This document shows, piece after piece, positions 7,776 to 14,832 of a DNA stretch of 29,621 nt. The position numbers were made by a program, and so were the translations under genes. Source of the DNA: an uncultured Porphyromonadaceae bacterium (GTDB taxonomy: Bacteria; Bacteroidota; Bacteroidia; Bacteroidales; Muribaculaceae); assembly GCA_902493335.1 (NCBI GenBank), contig CABUPJ010000045.1, positions 1 to 29,621 of the forward strand, given 5' to 3'. Below the pieces are notes generated by a model. That model did no database searches. It was not told where the DNA came from and was given only the letters and a program-made list of their open reading frames with translations. How positions within the stretch are numbered: the first letter of the stretch is position 1; each line of letters begins with the position of its first letter.

Positions 7776-8947
7776 TTGGGATCGATACCGAAGATTGGGT
7801 CGAGCTTGACTTCGCCGTAGGGTACCACGTCGACGATGACGGTAATCTGCGAGACCTCGTCACGCTTGTCAATTGTAAACTTATAATAATAGTTTCGACG
7901 GATGTCAAACGGCGAACCTACCTCAACGCCTTCGGGAGGGTTCTGATAATATTTGAAATCGATAAACTGTCGGTCGAAATTGCTGTCTTCGAAACTGACA
8001 GATATAAACGCATGGTCAACGGCCAGCTCGCCCGAAGCGGTGGTGTTGGCATACTCGGGAACATAGGCAAGATAATGGTTGCGGTCGAGCCGCAGGAAGG
8101 GCAGATTTTCAGCCGCCGGAGTGTTGGCCGGAATCGACAGACGGTCGACATAATCTTTGTCATAATTGTTCTTGACATAGTCGTCTTCATCTTTGACACC
8201 CAGAGGAGCGCGCATACCGCGTGTGTTGTATCGTGATAGCAGACACGATGTCATTGTCCACTTGTCTGAAGGACATTCGACCTCGATCTTGGCGTAGGCA
8301 CGCAAAAGATGGATGCGGCCGAGCATAGCGAAATTCGAAGCGTCATATTCGACCTTGGGAAATGATTTGACGCCGAAAAGAGGTATCGGGCGGCTGGCCG
8401 AAAGCTCGATGTCTTCACGGGTGAAAGTATAGACGGCCTGCGCCGAGCTGACAATATCGTTCATTGTAGTCACTCCGGCGACAAGCGATGACCCGTCGGG
8501 ATAATTACCGCGCCAGTTGGCAAGTACAAGAATCTTGAGATTTTCGGCCTGTATGTCATCACTGCCGTTAAATCGGCCAAGCACCTGATATGTCTTTGAC
8601 GAAGACGAAGAACTTACCGGTATGATAGATGTCACATCAAATATCGAGGCATACGTGTCGTCGGCCGGATTTATGAGATAAAAGCGGAAGTCGCCGCCTG
8701 ATATGTCCACATAGTTCTCATATCCTTGACCCGGGTCATAGTCGCCTTCAGGAGTGGCACGAGAGGTCCGTTCGTCTGAGCTGAAACTCTCTCCCACTTC
8801 GATCATAAAGCCGATTTCGGCAGGCTCAGCAGGCTCGGGTAGCGGTTTGTCACCGCCCGAACTACACGCCGTCAGCAGGGCCAGACAGCCCGTCAGAAGA
8901 GCTGCAAGCGCCGGCTTTATGCCTGATATGTGATCTGAAAGCTTCAT
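7772..8947 (-). CDS. Minor fimbrial subunit lipoprotein, Mfa-like
   Basis: This 391-residue lipoprotein has a signal peptide and lipobox (LALLTACSSG, C28), then a Pro/Glu-rich linker. Fimbrillin-like features follow: RTSRATPEGDYDPGQGYENYVDI, then DFRFYLINPADDTY. The C-terminus has the strand-rich ending RRNYYYKFTIDKRDEVSQITVIVDVVPYG usual in Bacteroidota fimbrillins. It lies between the FimB/Mfa2 anchor gene and the giant distal gene, the place held by accessory subunits Mfa3/Mfa4 in the P. gingivalis operon. Homology to either is not established. A 131-base repeat array separates it from the anchor gene, and it overlaps the next gene by 4 bases. It is probably exported to the outer membrane and joined into the fimbria by strand exchange. 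Confidence 0.75.
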   Translation of the reverse strand: MKLSDHISGIKPALAALLTGCLALLTACSSGGDKPLPEPAEPAEIGFMIEVGESFSSDERTSRATPEGDYDPGQGYENYVDISGGDFRFYLINPADDTYASIFDVTSIIPVSSSSSSKTYQVLGRFNGSDDIQAENLKILVLANWRGNYPDGSSLVAGVTTMNDIVSSAQAVYTFTREDIELSASRPIPLFGVKSFPKVEYDASNFAMLGRIHLLRAYAKIEVECPSDKWTMTSCLLSRYNTRGMRAPLGVKDEDDYVKNNYDKDYVDRLSIPANTPAAENLPFLRLDRNHYLAYVPEYANTTASGELAVDHAFISVSFEDSNFDRQFIDFKYYQNPPEGVEVGSPFDIRRNYYYKFTIDKRDEVSQITVIVDVVPYGEVKLDPIFGIDPK

Positions 8948-8958
8948 CTATAATTATA

Positions 8959-9079
8959 ATTTTGAATGTCGAATGTTGATTGTTGAATGGGTCTTATTGG
9001 TCTTATTAGTCTTATTGGTCTAATTACTAAATTACTAATTGCTAATTGTGAATTGTGCATTGTACATTGTGCATTGCAT
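8959..9079 (-). repeat. Intergenic degenerate 7/9-bp repeat array (copy B)
   Basis: This array fills the gap between the anchor gene stop codon and the next start. On the plus strand it runs GAATGTC/GAATGTT heptamers (about 8963-8990), then 9-mers TCTTATTGG, TCTTATTAG, TCTTATTGG, TCTAATTAC (8992-9027), then CTAATTG, TGAATTG, TGCATTG, TACATTG, TGCATTG heptamers (to 9079). Read along transcription, the block order is the same as in the arrays at 2000-2092 and 10262-10410. Confidence 0.85.
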
Positions 9080-10122
9080 TATAGTTCGGTGTCTTGCAGC
9101 ACTACCTGCCAGCTGTTGATATAGATGGTCGTGTTGATCCACCGGTCGCCTTCATCGAGGAAGAAGACCAGGTTGTATTCGTCCTGACGGTCGAGGTATT
9201 CCTGGTCGCTCATCGCGCGGTTGTGGTGGCCCTTGACGAGCAGTACGGTCTTGATCAACGGTATCGACAGTACGTTAGACCCGTCTTTGCGCGTTACCGT
9301 CAGACGAGGCTCGTCGGCTGTCTTTTCTCTCTTGACAAGGCGCGAGGTGGTCAGCTCGGCAAGGGCGGCGCTGAACTGGTTCTGTGACCGCGACGACGCC
9401 GGCATGACGTCGGGATTCTCTATCGAGGCGCTTCCGCCGCTGACGCTCCAGGCGTGGTAGATCATCGGCTCGTCTTCGAGAAGGCTGTTGTCCCAGTCGA
9501 GGGCGCCGTTGTTGTCGGTGATTCTGAAGTCGAAATTCTTATATTCGACGGGCTCGCCCGAAAGGTGCTGCAGCACGACCCGCACGACGTTGGTGTCTTT
9601 GGTCAGCGACACGGTGTAGACATGGGTGCCCTGTTCGTCGGGGAAGTCGGCGGCGTCGAGACGCCCGTGGTAGAGGCGGTTGAGGTCTTCGTCGTTGTAG
9701 GCGTAGCCGCTCTCGTGGCGCTTGCGCCCGAGGGTACATGTCAGCCCGGTGTGAACGTCGGCTTCGGGAACGCTGAAGTGGGTGCCAACCCCTTCGCCGC
9801 ACCATGCCAGAAGGGCGTAGCGGCCGGGGGCGACGTCGACGTCCATCATATAGCCTTCGCTCCTGAGGGCCTCGCCGCTCTCGCTCTTCTGCCAGACGAT
9901 GCGCCCGCTGGCCTCGTCGACGACATAGAGTGTCACGGCGTTGACTTCATTGGCGAACGCGTCGGCGAATTTCATGTTCATGTCATAGCGGAACTTTACC
10001 TTGTAGTGAGGGTCGCAGTCGCCTTCGTCGTCATAGATTAGCCCGTTGCATGAAGAGAGTGTCACTCCCGCGAGTGCGCTCAGACTCAGCATCAGTACGG
10101 TGTATAGCGTTTTAAGTTTCAT
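9079..10122 (-). CDS. FimB/Mfa2-family fimbrial anchor lipoprotein
   Basis: This 347-residue lipoprotein has its acylated cysteine at C25 (TLSSCNGLIYDDEGDCD). The hallmark that follows, DPHYKVKFRYDMNMKFADAFANEVNAVTLYV, matches the FimB/Mfa2 family, which anchors fimbriae in the outer membrane and limits their length. The C-terminus ends with the family's strand (TTIYINSWQVVLQDTEL). The gene follows the major subunit gene, as mfa2 follows mfa1 in P. gingivalis. A hairpin with a T run and a heptamer array lie in the 366-base gap between them, which would favour more major subunit than anchor. No separate promoter with a good TAnnTTTG box was found. The family call is firm from the N-terminal motif. 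Confidence 0.88.
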   Translation of the reverse strand: MKLKTLYTVLMLSLSALAGVTLSSCNGLIYDDEGDCDPHYKVKFRYDMNMKFADAFANEVNAVTLYVVDEASGRIVWQKSESGEALRSEGYMMDVDVAPGRYALLAWCGEGVGTHFSVPEADVHTGLTCTLGRKRHESGYAYNDEDLNRLYHGRLDAADFPDEQGTHVYTVSLTKDTNVVRVVLQHLSGEPVEYKNFDFRITDNNGALDWDNSLLEDEPMIYHAWSVSGGSASIENPDVMPASSRSQNQFSAALAELTTSRLVKREKTADEPRLTVTRKDGSNVLSIPLIKTVLLVKGHHNRAMSDQEYLDRQDEYNLVFFLDEGDRWINTTIYINSWQVVLQDTEL

Positions 10123-10261
10123 CGCGTCGATGTCCTTATTTTGATTTTTGATCGGTTTATCTTTCGTTATATATATGTTGTGGCCGCGCCGTTACCGGCT
10201 CTGGCTCTTTGTTTTCGTTTTAAGTGGCGATTCCAATCGCAGCTGAAGAGAGAGAGCAGAG

Positions 10262-10410
10262 AGAATGTTGAATTGAGAATGTTGAATTTTGAATTAGACT
10301 TATCGGTCTAATCATGCATTGTGCATTGTGAATTATGCATTGTGCATTATGCATTGTGCATTGTGCATCGTGCATTGTGCATTGTGAATTGTGAATTGTG
10401 AATTGTGAAT
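10262..10410 (-). repeat. Intergenic 7-bp repeat array (copy C), 14 heptamers in register
   Basis: Positions 10313-10410 are fourteen uninterrupted 7-base units on the plus strand, nearly all TGTGCAT, TGTGAAT or TATGCAT, with single-base variants. Before them, 10262-10312 carry GAATGTT/GAATTGA/GAATTTT heptamers and a short ACTTATCGGTCTAAT segment. It lies between the major-subunit terminator-like hairpin and the anchor gene. The rest of the 10123-10488 gap (10123-10261) shows no gene and no clear promoter. Confidence 0.9.
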
Positions 10411-10412
10411 TG

Positions 10413-10456
10413 AAAAAGAGCCGTCGGCGCCCCGCCCCGTCGTTGAGACGGGGCGC
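10413..10456 (-). terminator. Hairpin with T5 after the major fimbrial subunit gene, probable partial terminator
   Basis: CGCCCCGTC and GACGGGGCG form a 9-bp GC stem with a 5-base loop at 10433-10455. A GC-rich spacer and TTTTT (10413-10417, minus strand) follow, 33 bases after the stop codon. The stem and the T run are not directly adjacent, so termination may be incomplete and let the downstream fimbrial genes be read at a lower level. Confidence 0.55.
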
Positions 10457-10488
10457 TCCGGCTGTATATTGTTTTCGGGTTCGACTGT

Positions 10489-12300
10489 TTAGAGTTCGAC
10501 GTTCTGCTTGACAACCTTCCAAGAGAGGATGTTGATATGAGCGCCGACGTAGTACTTGGGATCTTCCTCTTCGTCGGGGATGATGTCTTTTGTGGGATCA
10601 TAGACACCGTGACCCAGACGCTTGATGCTGTTGACGGTAAGCTGATAGAAGTGGTTGCGAACCACGCCGTACTCGCCTTCTTCGAGTGCCTTGCCGCTGG
10701 CCTCGTAGTGGTGCTCGATAGGAATGTTGTAGTACATCTGACCATCTTTGTAGCCTGTGGCGCCTTCGACTTTGGCAAGCGAGGTGTTGAGGGCCGAGAT
10801 GACGGTGGCGTTGTCGGCGACGGGGGTATAACCGTTACCGTCGGCATTCTTGGTGTAGATGGTCTTGCCGGTGAAGGCGGTCTCGTCGGCTACGACCTTG
10901 ACGTCTGATGCGTTCTCGCCTGTGGTCAGGACTTTGGCGAAGTCGGCTGAGAGCTGGTGGTATTCTTCTTTGCCGTCGACCTTGGTGTAGTAGTTGAGTT
11001 TGTCAAGGCCCTGGACATAGCGCATGGCATAGTCGCGGAGAGCTTTATCTGTGAAGTAAAGGCCGTTGTAGAGGATAAGGTCTACGGGCTTGAGCTCTGT
11101 CACGCCGTTCTCGGTTACTTCCATATAGGTGGTGGCGCCGAGGAGTACTGAGGTCACTACCTGAGGATTGACGAGGTCATAGCCTTCTGCGTTTTTCTTG
11201 CCTGAGTTGAAGTGCTCGGCGGTGTTGGTGTTCTCGGCGCAGTAGTCTACATAGGTCTTGTAGGTGTCGTTGTCGACGCCGGCGGCCATCTCGTTGTAGA
11301 ATTTTTTGTTGAGCTCGTTGAAGTTGAACTGGTTGAGGTCGGCGGTGCTCACTGCGCTGCCGTAACCTACCGAGGCGCCCCACCAGCTGCGGTAGAAGCC
11401 GCGGGCGGCGTTGTCCCAGTTGAAGGCAAGTCCGGCGGTGACGCTGGCGATGTCTTTGCAGAGATGGGTCGATTTGCGGGTGTTGGACAGGGCCCAGCCG
11501 TTGAACTTGATATAGACGTCGGCGGCGCCGATGTTGTCGCCGTCCTGATCCTGGTCGTTGGGGTCGCCCGAGACAGTGATTCTCAGTTTGTACATGCCTT
11601 TCTCTGCGTCGTAGACAAGACCTTCGGCCTCGTTGTCGACACCTACGCTTACTTTGGCGGCAAGGCGCTCTACATATACCTCGACCGAATTGTTTTCTGC
11701 GAGGGCGTCTGACGCGCTGAGCTTGAAGTTGCCGGTGGTGAGGACGTTGACGAAGGCGGGTTCGTCGGCGTCAGTGCGGCCGTATGAAGAGGTCGACATG
11801 ATGAAGTTGCCGCTACCGCCGTAGATGCCGCCGTCGGTGGCTGTCGCTGCCTGCTCGAGTATCTTGTCGGCTGTGCCCTGGAGGGTCATCTCAGAGGTGA
11901 AGCCGGCGGGAGCGTTGAGCACCGTAAGCATGTATTTGGGGAAGTTGTTGTTGTCGAGACCACTCAGAACGAGGACATTGTTGCCGAAATACTCGATGTT
12001 GTCGGGATTGGACGGGTTGGGGTTGCCGCCGTTCCATACGCTGGCCTCGGTAACATAGTTCTGCTGGTCGTCGTAGAAGAAGAAGCGGGCGGTCGATACT
12101 GTGTGCTCGAAGTCTTTGCCGTTCTCGAAGTCGCCGGCTGTGGCGCGGCCGCCGTCGGCATAGTTGATTCTGACTTTCATGAAAGCCTGGCCGTCTTTGT
12201 CGGTGCCTGTGTTGGGGCCGTCATTGGGCTCGTCGCTGCTGCATGCTGCGGCTAAAAGTGCCACCGCTGCTACAGACATGAATTTGAAATACTTGTTCAT
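10489..12300 (-). CDS. Mfa1-family fimbria major subunit
   Basis: This 603-residue lipoprotein starts MNKYFKFMSVAAVALLAAAC, with a lipobox cysteine at C20. The N-terminal fimbrillin domain (AFMKVRINYADGGRATAG, then STARFFFYDD) and the C-terminal region ending GAHINILSWKVVKQNVEL match Mfa1-family stalk proteins. In P. gingivalis Mfa1, an Arg-specific protease removes the N-terminal strand after R49 so that subunits polymerise by donor-strand exchange. R52 in ADGGRATAG sits at nearly the same place and is a candidate cleavage site; no such protease gene is in this window. The gene follows the DUF3868 gene after a 102-base tandem-repeat spacer and is followed by a hairpin with a T run, consistent with separate control of its level. 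Its acidic, Asn/Asp/Gly-rich composition fits a surface structure. Confidence 0.9.
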   Translation of the reverse strand: MNKYFKFMSVAAVALLAAACSSDEPNDGPNTGTDKDGQAFMKVRINYADGGRATAGDFENGKDFEHTVSTARFFFYDDQQNYVTEASVWNGGNPNPSNPDNIEYFGNNVLVLSGLDNNNFPKYMLTVLNAPAGFTSEMTLQGTADKILEQAATATDGGIYGGSGNFIMSTSSYGRTDADEPAFVNVLTTGNFKLSASDALAENNSVEVYVERLAAKVSVGVDNEAEGLVYDAEKGMYKLRITVSGDPNDQDQDGDNIGAADVYIKFNGWALSNTRKSTHLCKDIASVTAGLAFNWDNAARGFYRSWWGASVGYGSAVSTADLNQFNFNELNKKFYNEMAAGVDNDTYKTYVDYCAENTNTAEHFNSGKKNAEGYDLVNPQVVTSVLLGATTYMEVTENGVTELKPVDLILYNGLYFTDKALRDYAMRYVQGLDKLNYYTKVDGKEEYHQLSADFAKVLTTGENASDVKVVADETAFTGKTIYTKNADGNGYTPVADNATVISALNTSLAKVEGATGYKDGQMYYNIPIEHHYEASGKALEEGEYGVVRNHFYQLTVNSIKRLGHGVYDPTKDIIPDEEEDPKYYVGAHINILSWKVVKQNVEL

Positions 12301-12340
12301 TGTTTGTAATTTGGTTGGTTTATAATTTGATTGATTGTTT

Positions 12341-12408
12341 GTTGGCTTGTTTTCCTGTTGGCTTATTTGTTGGCTTGTTTTCTTGTTGGCTTATTTGTCG
12401 GCTTATTT
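12341..12408 (-). repeat. Tandem repeat before the major subunit gene
   Basis: On the plus strand, GTTGGCTTGTTTTCCT then GTTGGCTTATTT (12341-12368) is repeated as GTTGGCTTGTTTTCTT then GTTGGCTTATTT (12369-12396), followed by a partial GTCGGCTTATTT (12397-12408). The unit is 28 bases with one mismatch between the two full copies. The last partial copy includes the stop codon of the DUF3868 gene. The array ends about 40 bases before the start of the major subunit gene, so unit loss or gain would change that leader. Confidence 0.9.
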
Positions 12409-13842
12409 ACCGGACGACATGTAGTCGCGGTTATATTCTTTTATGGCTTTTATCTGGCTCAGGGCGGTCGGGGCGTCGGCGACCTTCAGTTTTGCGGCGC
12501 GGGCAAACCACTCTTCGGCGGAGTCATAGTCTTCCTGAAGCGCCGCGAGGATGCCGCGGGCGTAGACGGCCGTCGGGTCGTCGCCGCACTTGTCGAGGTA
12601 GCCCTTCGCCGCCTCATAGTCGCCGCGGCGCATCGCCGTGTTGGCGGCGTTGAGGTTGGCGGCGACATCCTCGGGATACATCCTGACGGCGATCTCGAAC
12701 ACTTCGTTATACTCGGTCGAGCCCACGGGCATGCTCTGGGCGGCGCGGTAGAACTCCGAAAGGCTCAGCTTCTGAGGGGCCGTCTTCAGGGCGTGGAGTA
12801 TCTCCTCGAGGGTCGTGAACGACCGGATGATATACTCGATGCGGTAGTCCGAGTGGCGGAGCCACGGGTAGACGGTCGTCAGTATCAGCTTGTAGTCGAC
12901 GGGGAAGTCGCGTTTGAGTTTATGGTCTTTGGCGTCAGGCTCGAGGTCTGAGTTGACTATCGCAAGCAGGGCGTCGCGGTTGGTCAGCGACGAGTGTTCG
13001 AGGTAGTCGCGCAGGCCTTCCCAGTCTTCGGGCTCATAGGAGGTCTTGATGAAATCGCGGGGGAAGCTGTAGAGGGTCTCGACATATTCCTTGAGCGTGG
13101 CCGTTCGGCCGCGGGCCAGGCGCACGTTGTTGTCCCACGGGCCCTCGGGAGAGGCGAAGCCTTTGATGAAGATCGACGTGATGGTGATGTCGGGATCGTT
13201 CTTCACAGAGTCTATCGTGTGGATGATCTTGGCGAGTTCCTGCGGGTTGGTCATATAGCCGGGATACATCTCGGTGCGGTTGACCGGGAAGTTGATATAA
13301 GCCCTGCGCGAGAGGTCGCGCACCTTGACGGAGTCGCCGACCGGGGTCATGTAGTTGTAGACGGGCGTGAACCGCGGACGTCGAAGCCGCGCTATCTCGC
13401 CGCTGCGTTCTTTGCTCCGGAGGCAGCACCCTTCGGTGAGGCGCACTCTGACGACGGCGTCGTCGAGCCACGCGGCGTCGTCGCCCCGGGCCGTGTAGCG
13501 CAGGGTCGCCTGCTCTCCGGCGCGGTAGAGGCGCGCGCCGCCCAGGTCGTTGTGGCGCAGATGCTGGTAGTAGGCGTTGCGACCCGCGATGACGACGCTT
13601 TCAAATACGACAGACTCGCTGCTGTCGGGGGTCATCACAACGGGCGTCAGCGTGATGTCCTCGTCGCTGCGAAGCCGAAGCTCCGACAGGTCGAAGTCCA
13701 TCGTCATATAGAGTCTGCTGTTGTTGCGGGTGATGTCGAGGTTCTCGACCGGCACGAGGTCTCCGACGACGGTGCGGTCGGCGGCAGTAGCTGCTACGGA
13801 GCACAGCAGTGCCGCAAGTATGGATAATATGGTCTTTCTCAT
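12403..13842 (-). CDS. DUF3868 / OmpA-like fimbrial accessory protein with TPR-like tail
   Basis: This 479-residue protein has a cleavable signal peptide (MRKTILSILAALLCSVAATAA). An N-terminal beta domain of DUF3868 type follows (about 22-150), then an OmpA/peptidoglycan-binding-like region (about 185-330, with INFPVNRTEMYPGYMTNPQELAKII and IKGFASPEGPWDNNVRLARGRT). The last roughly 100 residues look like TPR helices (NLNAANTAMRRGDYEAAKGYLDKC). The frame is open upstream to 13962, but the ATG at 13842 is chosen because the signal peptide starts there and the upstream part overlaps the DUF3575 gene. It probably acts in the periplasm, linking fimbrial assembly or anchoring to the cell wall, but its function is not established. 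DUF3575 and DUF3868 genes commonly precede Mfa1/Mfa2-type genes in Bacteroidales. Confidence 0.85.
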   Translation of the reverse strand: MRKTILSILAALLCSVAATAADRTVVGDLVPVENLDITRNNSRLYMTMDFDLSELRLRSDEDITLTPVVMTPDSSESVVFESVVIAGRNAYYQHLRHNDLGGARLYRAGEQATLRYTARGDDAAWLDDAVVRVRLTEGCCLRSKERSGEIARLRRPRFTPVYNYMTPVGDSVKVRDLSRRAYINFPVNRTEMYPGYMTNPQELAKIIHTIDSVKNDPDITITSIFIKGFASPEGPWDNNVRLARGRTATLKEYVETLYSFPRDFIKTSYEPEDWEGLRDYLEHSSLTNRDALLAIVNSDLEPDAKDHKLKRDFPVDYKLILTTVYPWLRHSDYRIEYIIRSFTTLEEILHALKTAPQKLSLSEFYRAAQSMPVGSTEYNEVFEIAVRMYPEDVAANLNAANTAMRRGDYEAAKGYLDKCGDDPTAVYARGILAALQEDYDSAEEWFARAAKLKVADAPTALSQIKAIKEYNRDYMSSGK

Positions 13843-13855
13843 TGCCGTGTCGTTT

Positions 13856-14446
13856 TTAGAATACATAGACGAGGTTGATCGCCGCCTTGGTCGGCCCGAC
13901 GTAGTTGTGCGGACGGTCGGTCTCGAGGCGTTTGCCGCAGTCGCGGCACTCGAAGCGGTCATAGCGCGTGTAGGTCCACCCGAAGCCTATCTCGGCCTCG
14001 AGGTTCCAGTGCCGGTCGAGAATCCACGAGTAACCGTAGGCAACGCCGGCGCCGACAAACCACCCCTGGTAGCGGTAGTCCTTGAGCTTGCCGAAGTCGG
14101 TGCCCAGAAACTTGAAGTCCAGGTCGAGGCCGCCGATATTATACTGGCCGCCTAAAAGGTGGGCGCCGACGAAGTGGCCCGCATAAGGACGGCAGAACCA
14201 GTAGCGCGCCTCGGGCTGGACAGCCCAGTGCTTCCAGCGCTTCTCGCCGCCCGAAAGAGTCCATGCGTTAAGGCTCCCCGAGAGTTCGACAGACCACTGA
14301 GGGGCAACGGTGACCTCGGCCGACGCGGCCGGTGACAGCGTCGCGTCGGACAGAAGGTTGGTCTTGACCGACCAGTCCCGGGAGACGGCGCCAAACGCTA
14401 TCAGAGCGCAGACCGTCACGAGCGTCTTTCTGAGAGTGAGTCTCAT
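13856..14446 (-). CDS. DUF3575 family outer-membrane beta-barrel protein
   Basis: This 196-residue protein has a signal peptide (MRLTLRKTLVTVCALIAFGAVS). The DUF3575 opening SVKTNLLSDATLSPAASAEV follows, then amphipathic beta-strands rich in Trp, Tyr and Gly (VGAGVAYGYSWILDRHWNLEAE), and an aromatic C-terminus NLVYVF typical of outer-membrane barrels. A Cys pair at C167 and C170 (FECRDCGKR) lies in a late loop. It is the first gene of the fimbrial operon, after a roughly 200-base leader, with only 13 bases to the next start codon. Its role is unknown; location in the outer membrane and a part in fimbrial assembly are inferred from fold and context. Confidence 0.85.
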   Translation of the reverse strand: MRLTLRKTLVTVCALIAFGAVSRDWSVKTNLLSDATLSPAASAEVTVAPQWSVELSGSLNAWTLSGGEKRWKHWAVQPEARYWFCRPYAGHFVGAHLLGGQYNIGGLDLDFKFLGTDFGKLKDYRYQGWFVGAGVAYGYSWILDRHWNLEAEIGFGWTYTRYDRFECRDCGKRLETDRPHNYVGPTKAAINLVYVF

Positions 14447-14617
14447 TGTTATGTCTTTATTTTATGTCTTTCTTTAGTTTTACTTTTTCTCTGCAAATCA
14501 TACCTTGCCGGCGGCTGCGGCTCCGGCTCCGCGCCGGCCCTCCGAGCATAATGCGGGCATTCCCGTTTTTTTCTCTCGTCAGACCCCGGCTTGTGTGTGT
14601 CATTTTTTATGGCGCCC

Positions 14618-14646
14618 ACAGGCAACAGCCTATAAAACTTGCCTGT
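14618..14646 (-). other. Hairpin at the 5' end of the fimbrial leader
   Basis: ACAGGCAA (14618-14625) and TTGCCTGT (14639-14646) are perfect inverted arms with a 13-base loop. On the minus strand it would lie within the first roughly 35 bases of the fimbrial mRNA if the promoter call is right. The rest of the leader (14447-14617) has no gene but includes a GC-rich segment at 14508-14545 able to fold. Confidence 0.55.
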
Positions 14647-14654
14647 AGCAAACG

Positions 14655-14686
14655 CAAAATTACTATATTTTTATTGATATCATAAC
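14655..14686 (-). promoter_or_regulatory. Predicted promoter of the fimbrial operon
   Basis: TAATTTTG on the minus strand at 14655-14662 fits the TAnnTTTG box. At the expected 19-20 base distance upstream there is only a weak match (GTTATG, 14681-14686) to the -33 element. The predicted transcript starts near 14648, giving a leader of about 200 bases. Confidence 0.6.
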
Positions 14687-14691
14687 TTTTA

Positions 14692-14700
14692 CCCCCCCCC
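14692..14700. repeat. Homopolymer C9 (G9 on the fimbrial sense strand)
   Basis: Nine consecutive C residues on the plus strand, followed by TCCC, lie 5-6 bases upstream of the weak -33 region of the fimbrial promoter. I noticed no comparable C/G run elsewhere in the window. Such tracts are prone to length change by slippage. Confidence 0.9.
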
Positions 14701-14705
14701 TCCCG

Positions 14706-14749
14706 TTAACTCTATTTAACAGTTTTAACTGTTTTAACTGTTTTACCAA
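14706..14749. repeat. Degenerate 9-bp tandem repeat upstream of the fimbrial promoter
   Basis: GTTTTAACT, GTTTTAACT and GTTTTACCA lie head to tail at 14722-14748, preceded by the looser units GTTAACTCT and ATTTAACA. AACAGT-TTTA-ACTGTT at 14718-14733 is also an inverted repeat. It may bind a regulator or belong to the 9-mer family seen at 17277-17350. Confidence 0.7.
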
Positions 14750-14776
14750 AACTATTTTAACGCTTATTATTTGGTT

Positions 14777-14811
14777 AAAAAAAGTGCCGCAAGAAGGTCT
14801 CTTGCGGCACT
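14777..14811 (-). terminator. Terminator after the GH20 hexosaminidase gene
   Basis: AGTGCCGCAAGA and TCTTGCGGCACT form a perfect 12-bp stem with a 5-base loop (14783-14811), followed on the minus strand by T7. It lies 21 bases after the stop codon and shields the fimbrial promoter from readthrough. Confidence 0.93.
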
Positions 14812-14832
14812 GCATGCAGATTTCAGACGTGC

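Noticed and set aside
10313..10410. Possible CRISPR array
   Set aside because: Units are 7 bases in direct contact with no spacers, and no cas genes are present. The 28-base repeat at 12341-12408 likewise has no spacers and only 2.4 copies.
10347..10847. Minus-strand frame crossing the heptamer array
   Set aside because: It overlaps the major subunit gene in another frame, and its C-terminal part is only translated repeat (repeated H-N-A/Q units).
14446..14685. 79-codon plus-strand frame in the fimbrial leader
   Set aside because: No promoter or recognisable protein motif was seen; it overlaps the leader, hairpin and promoter of the fimbrial operon.
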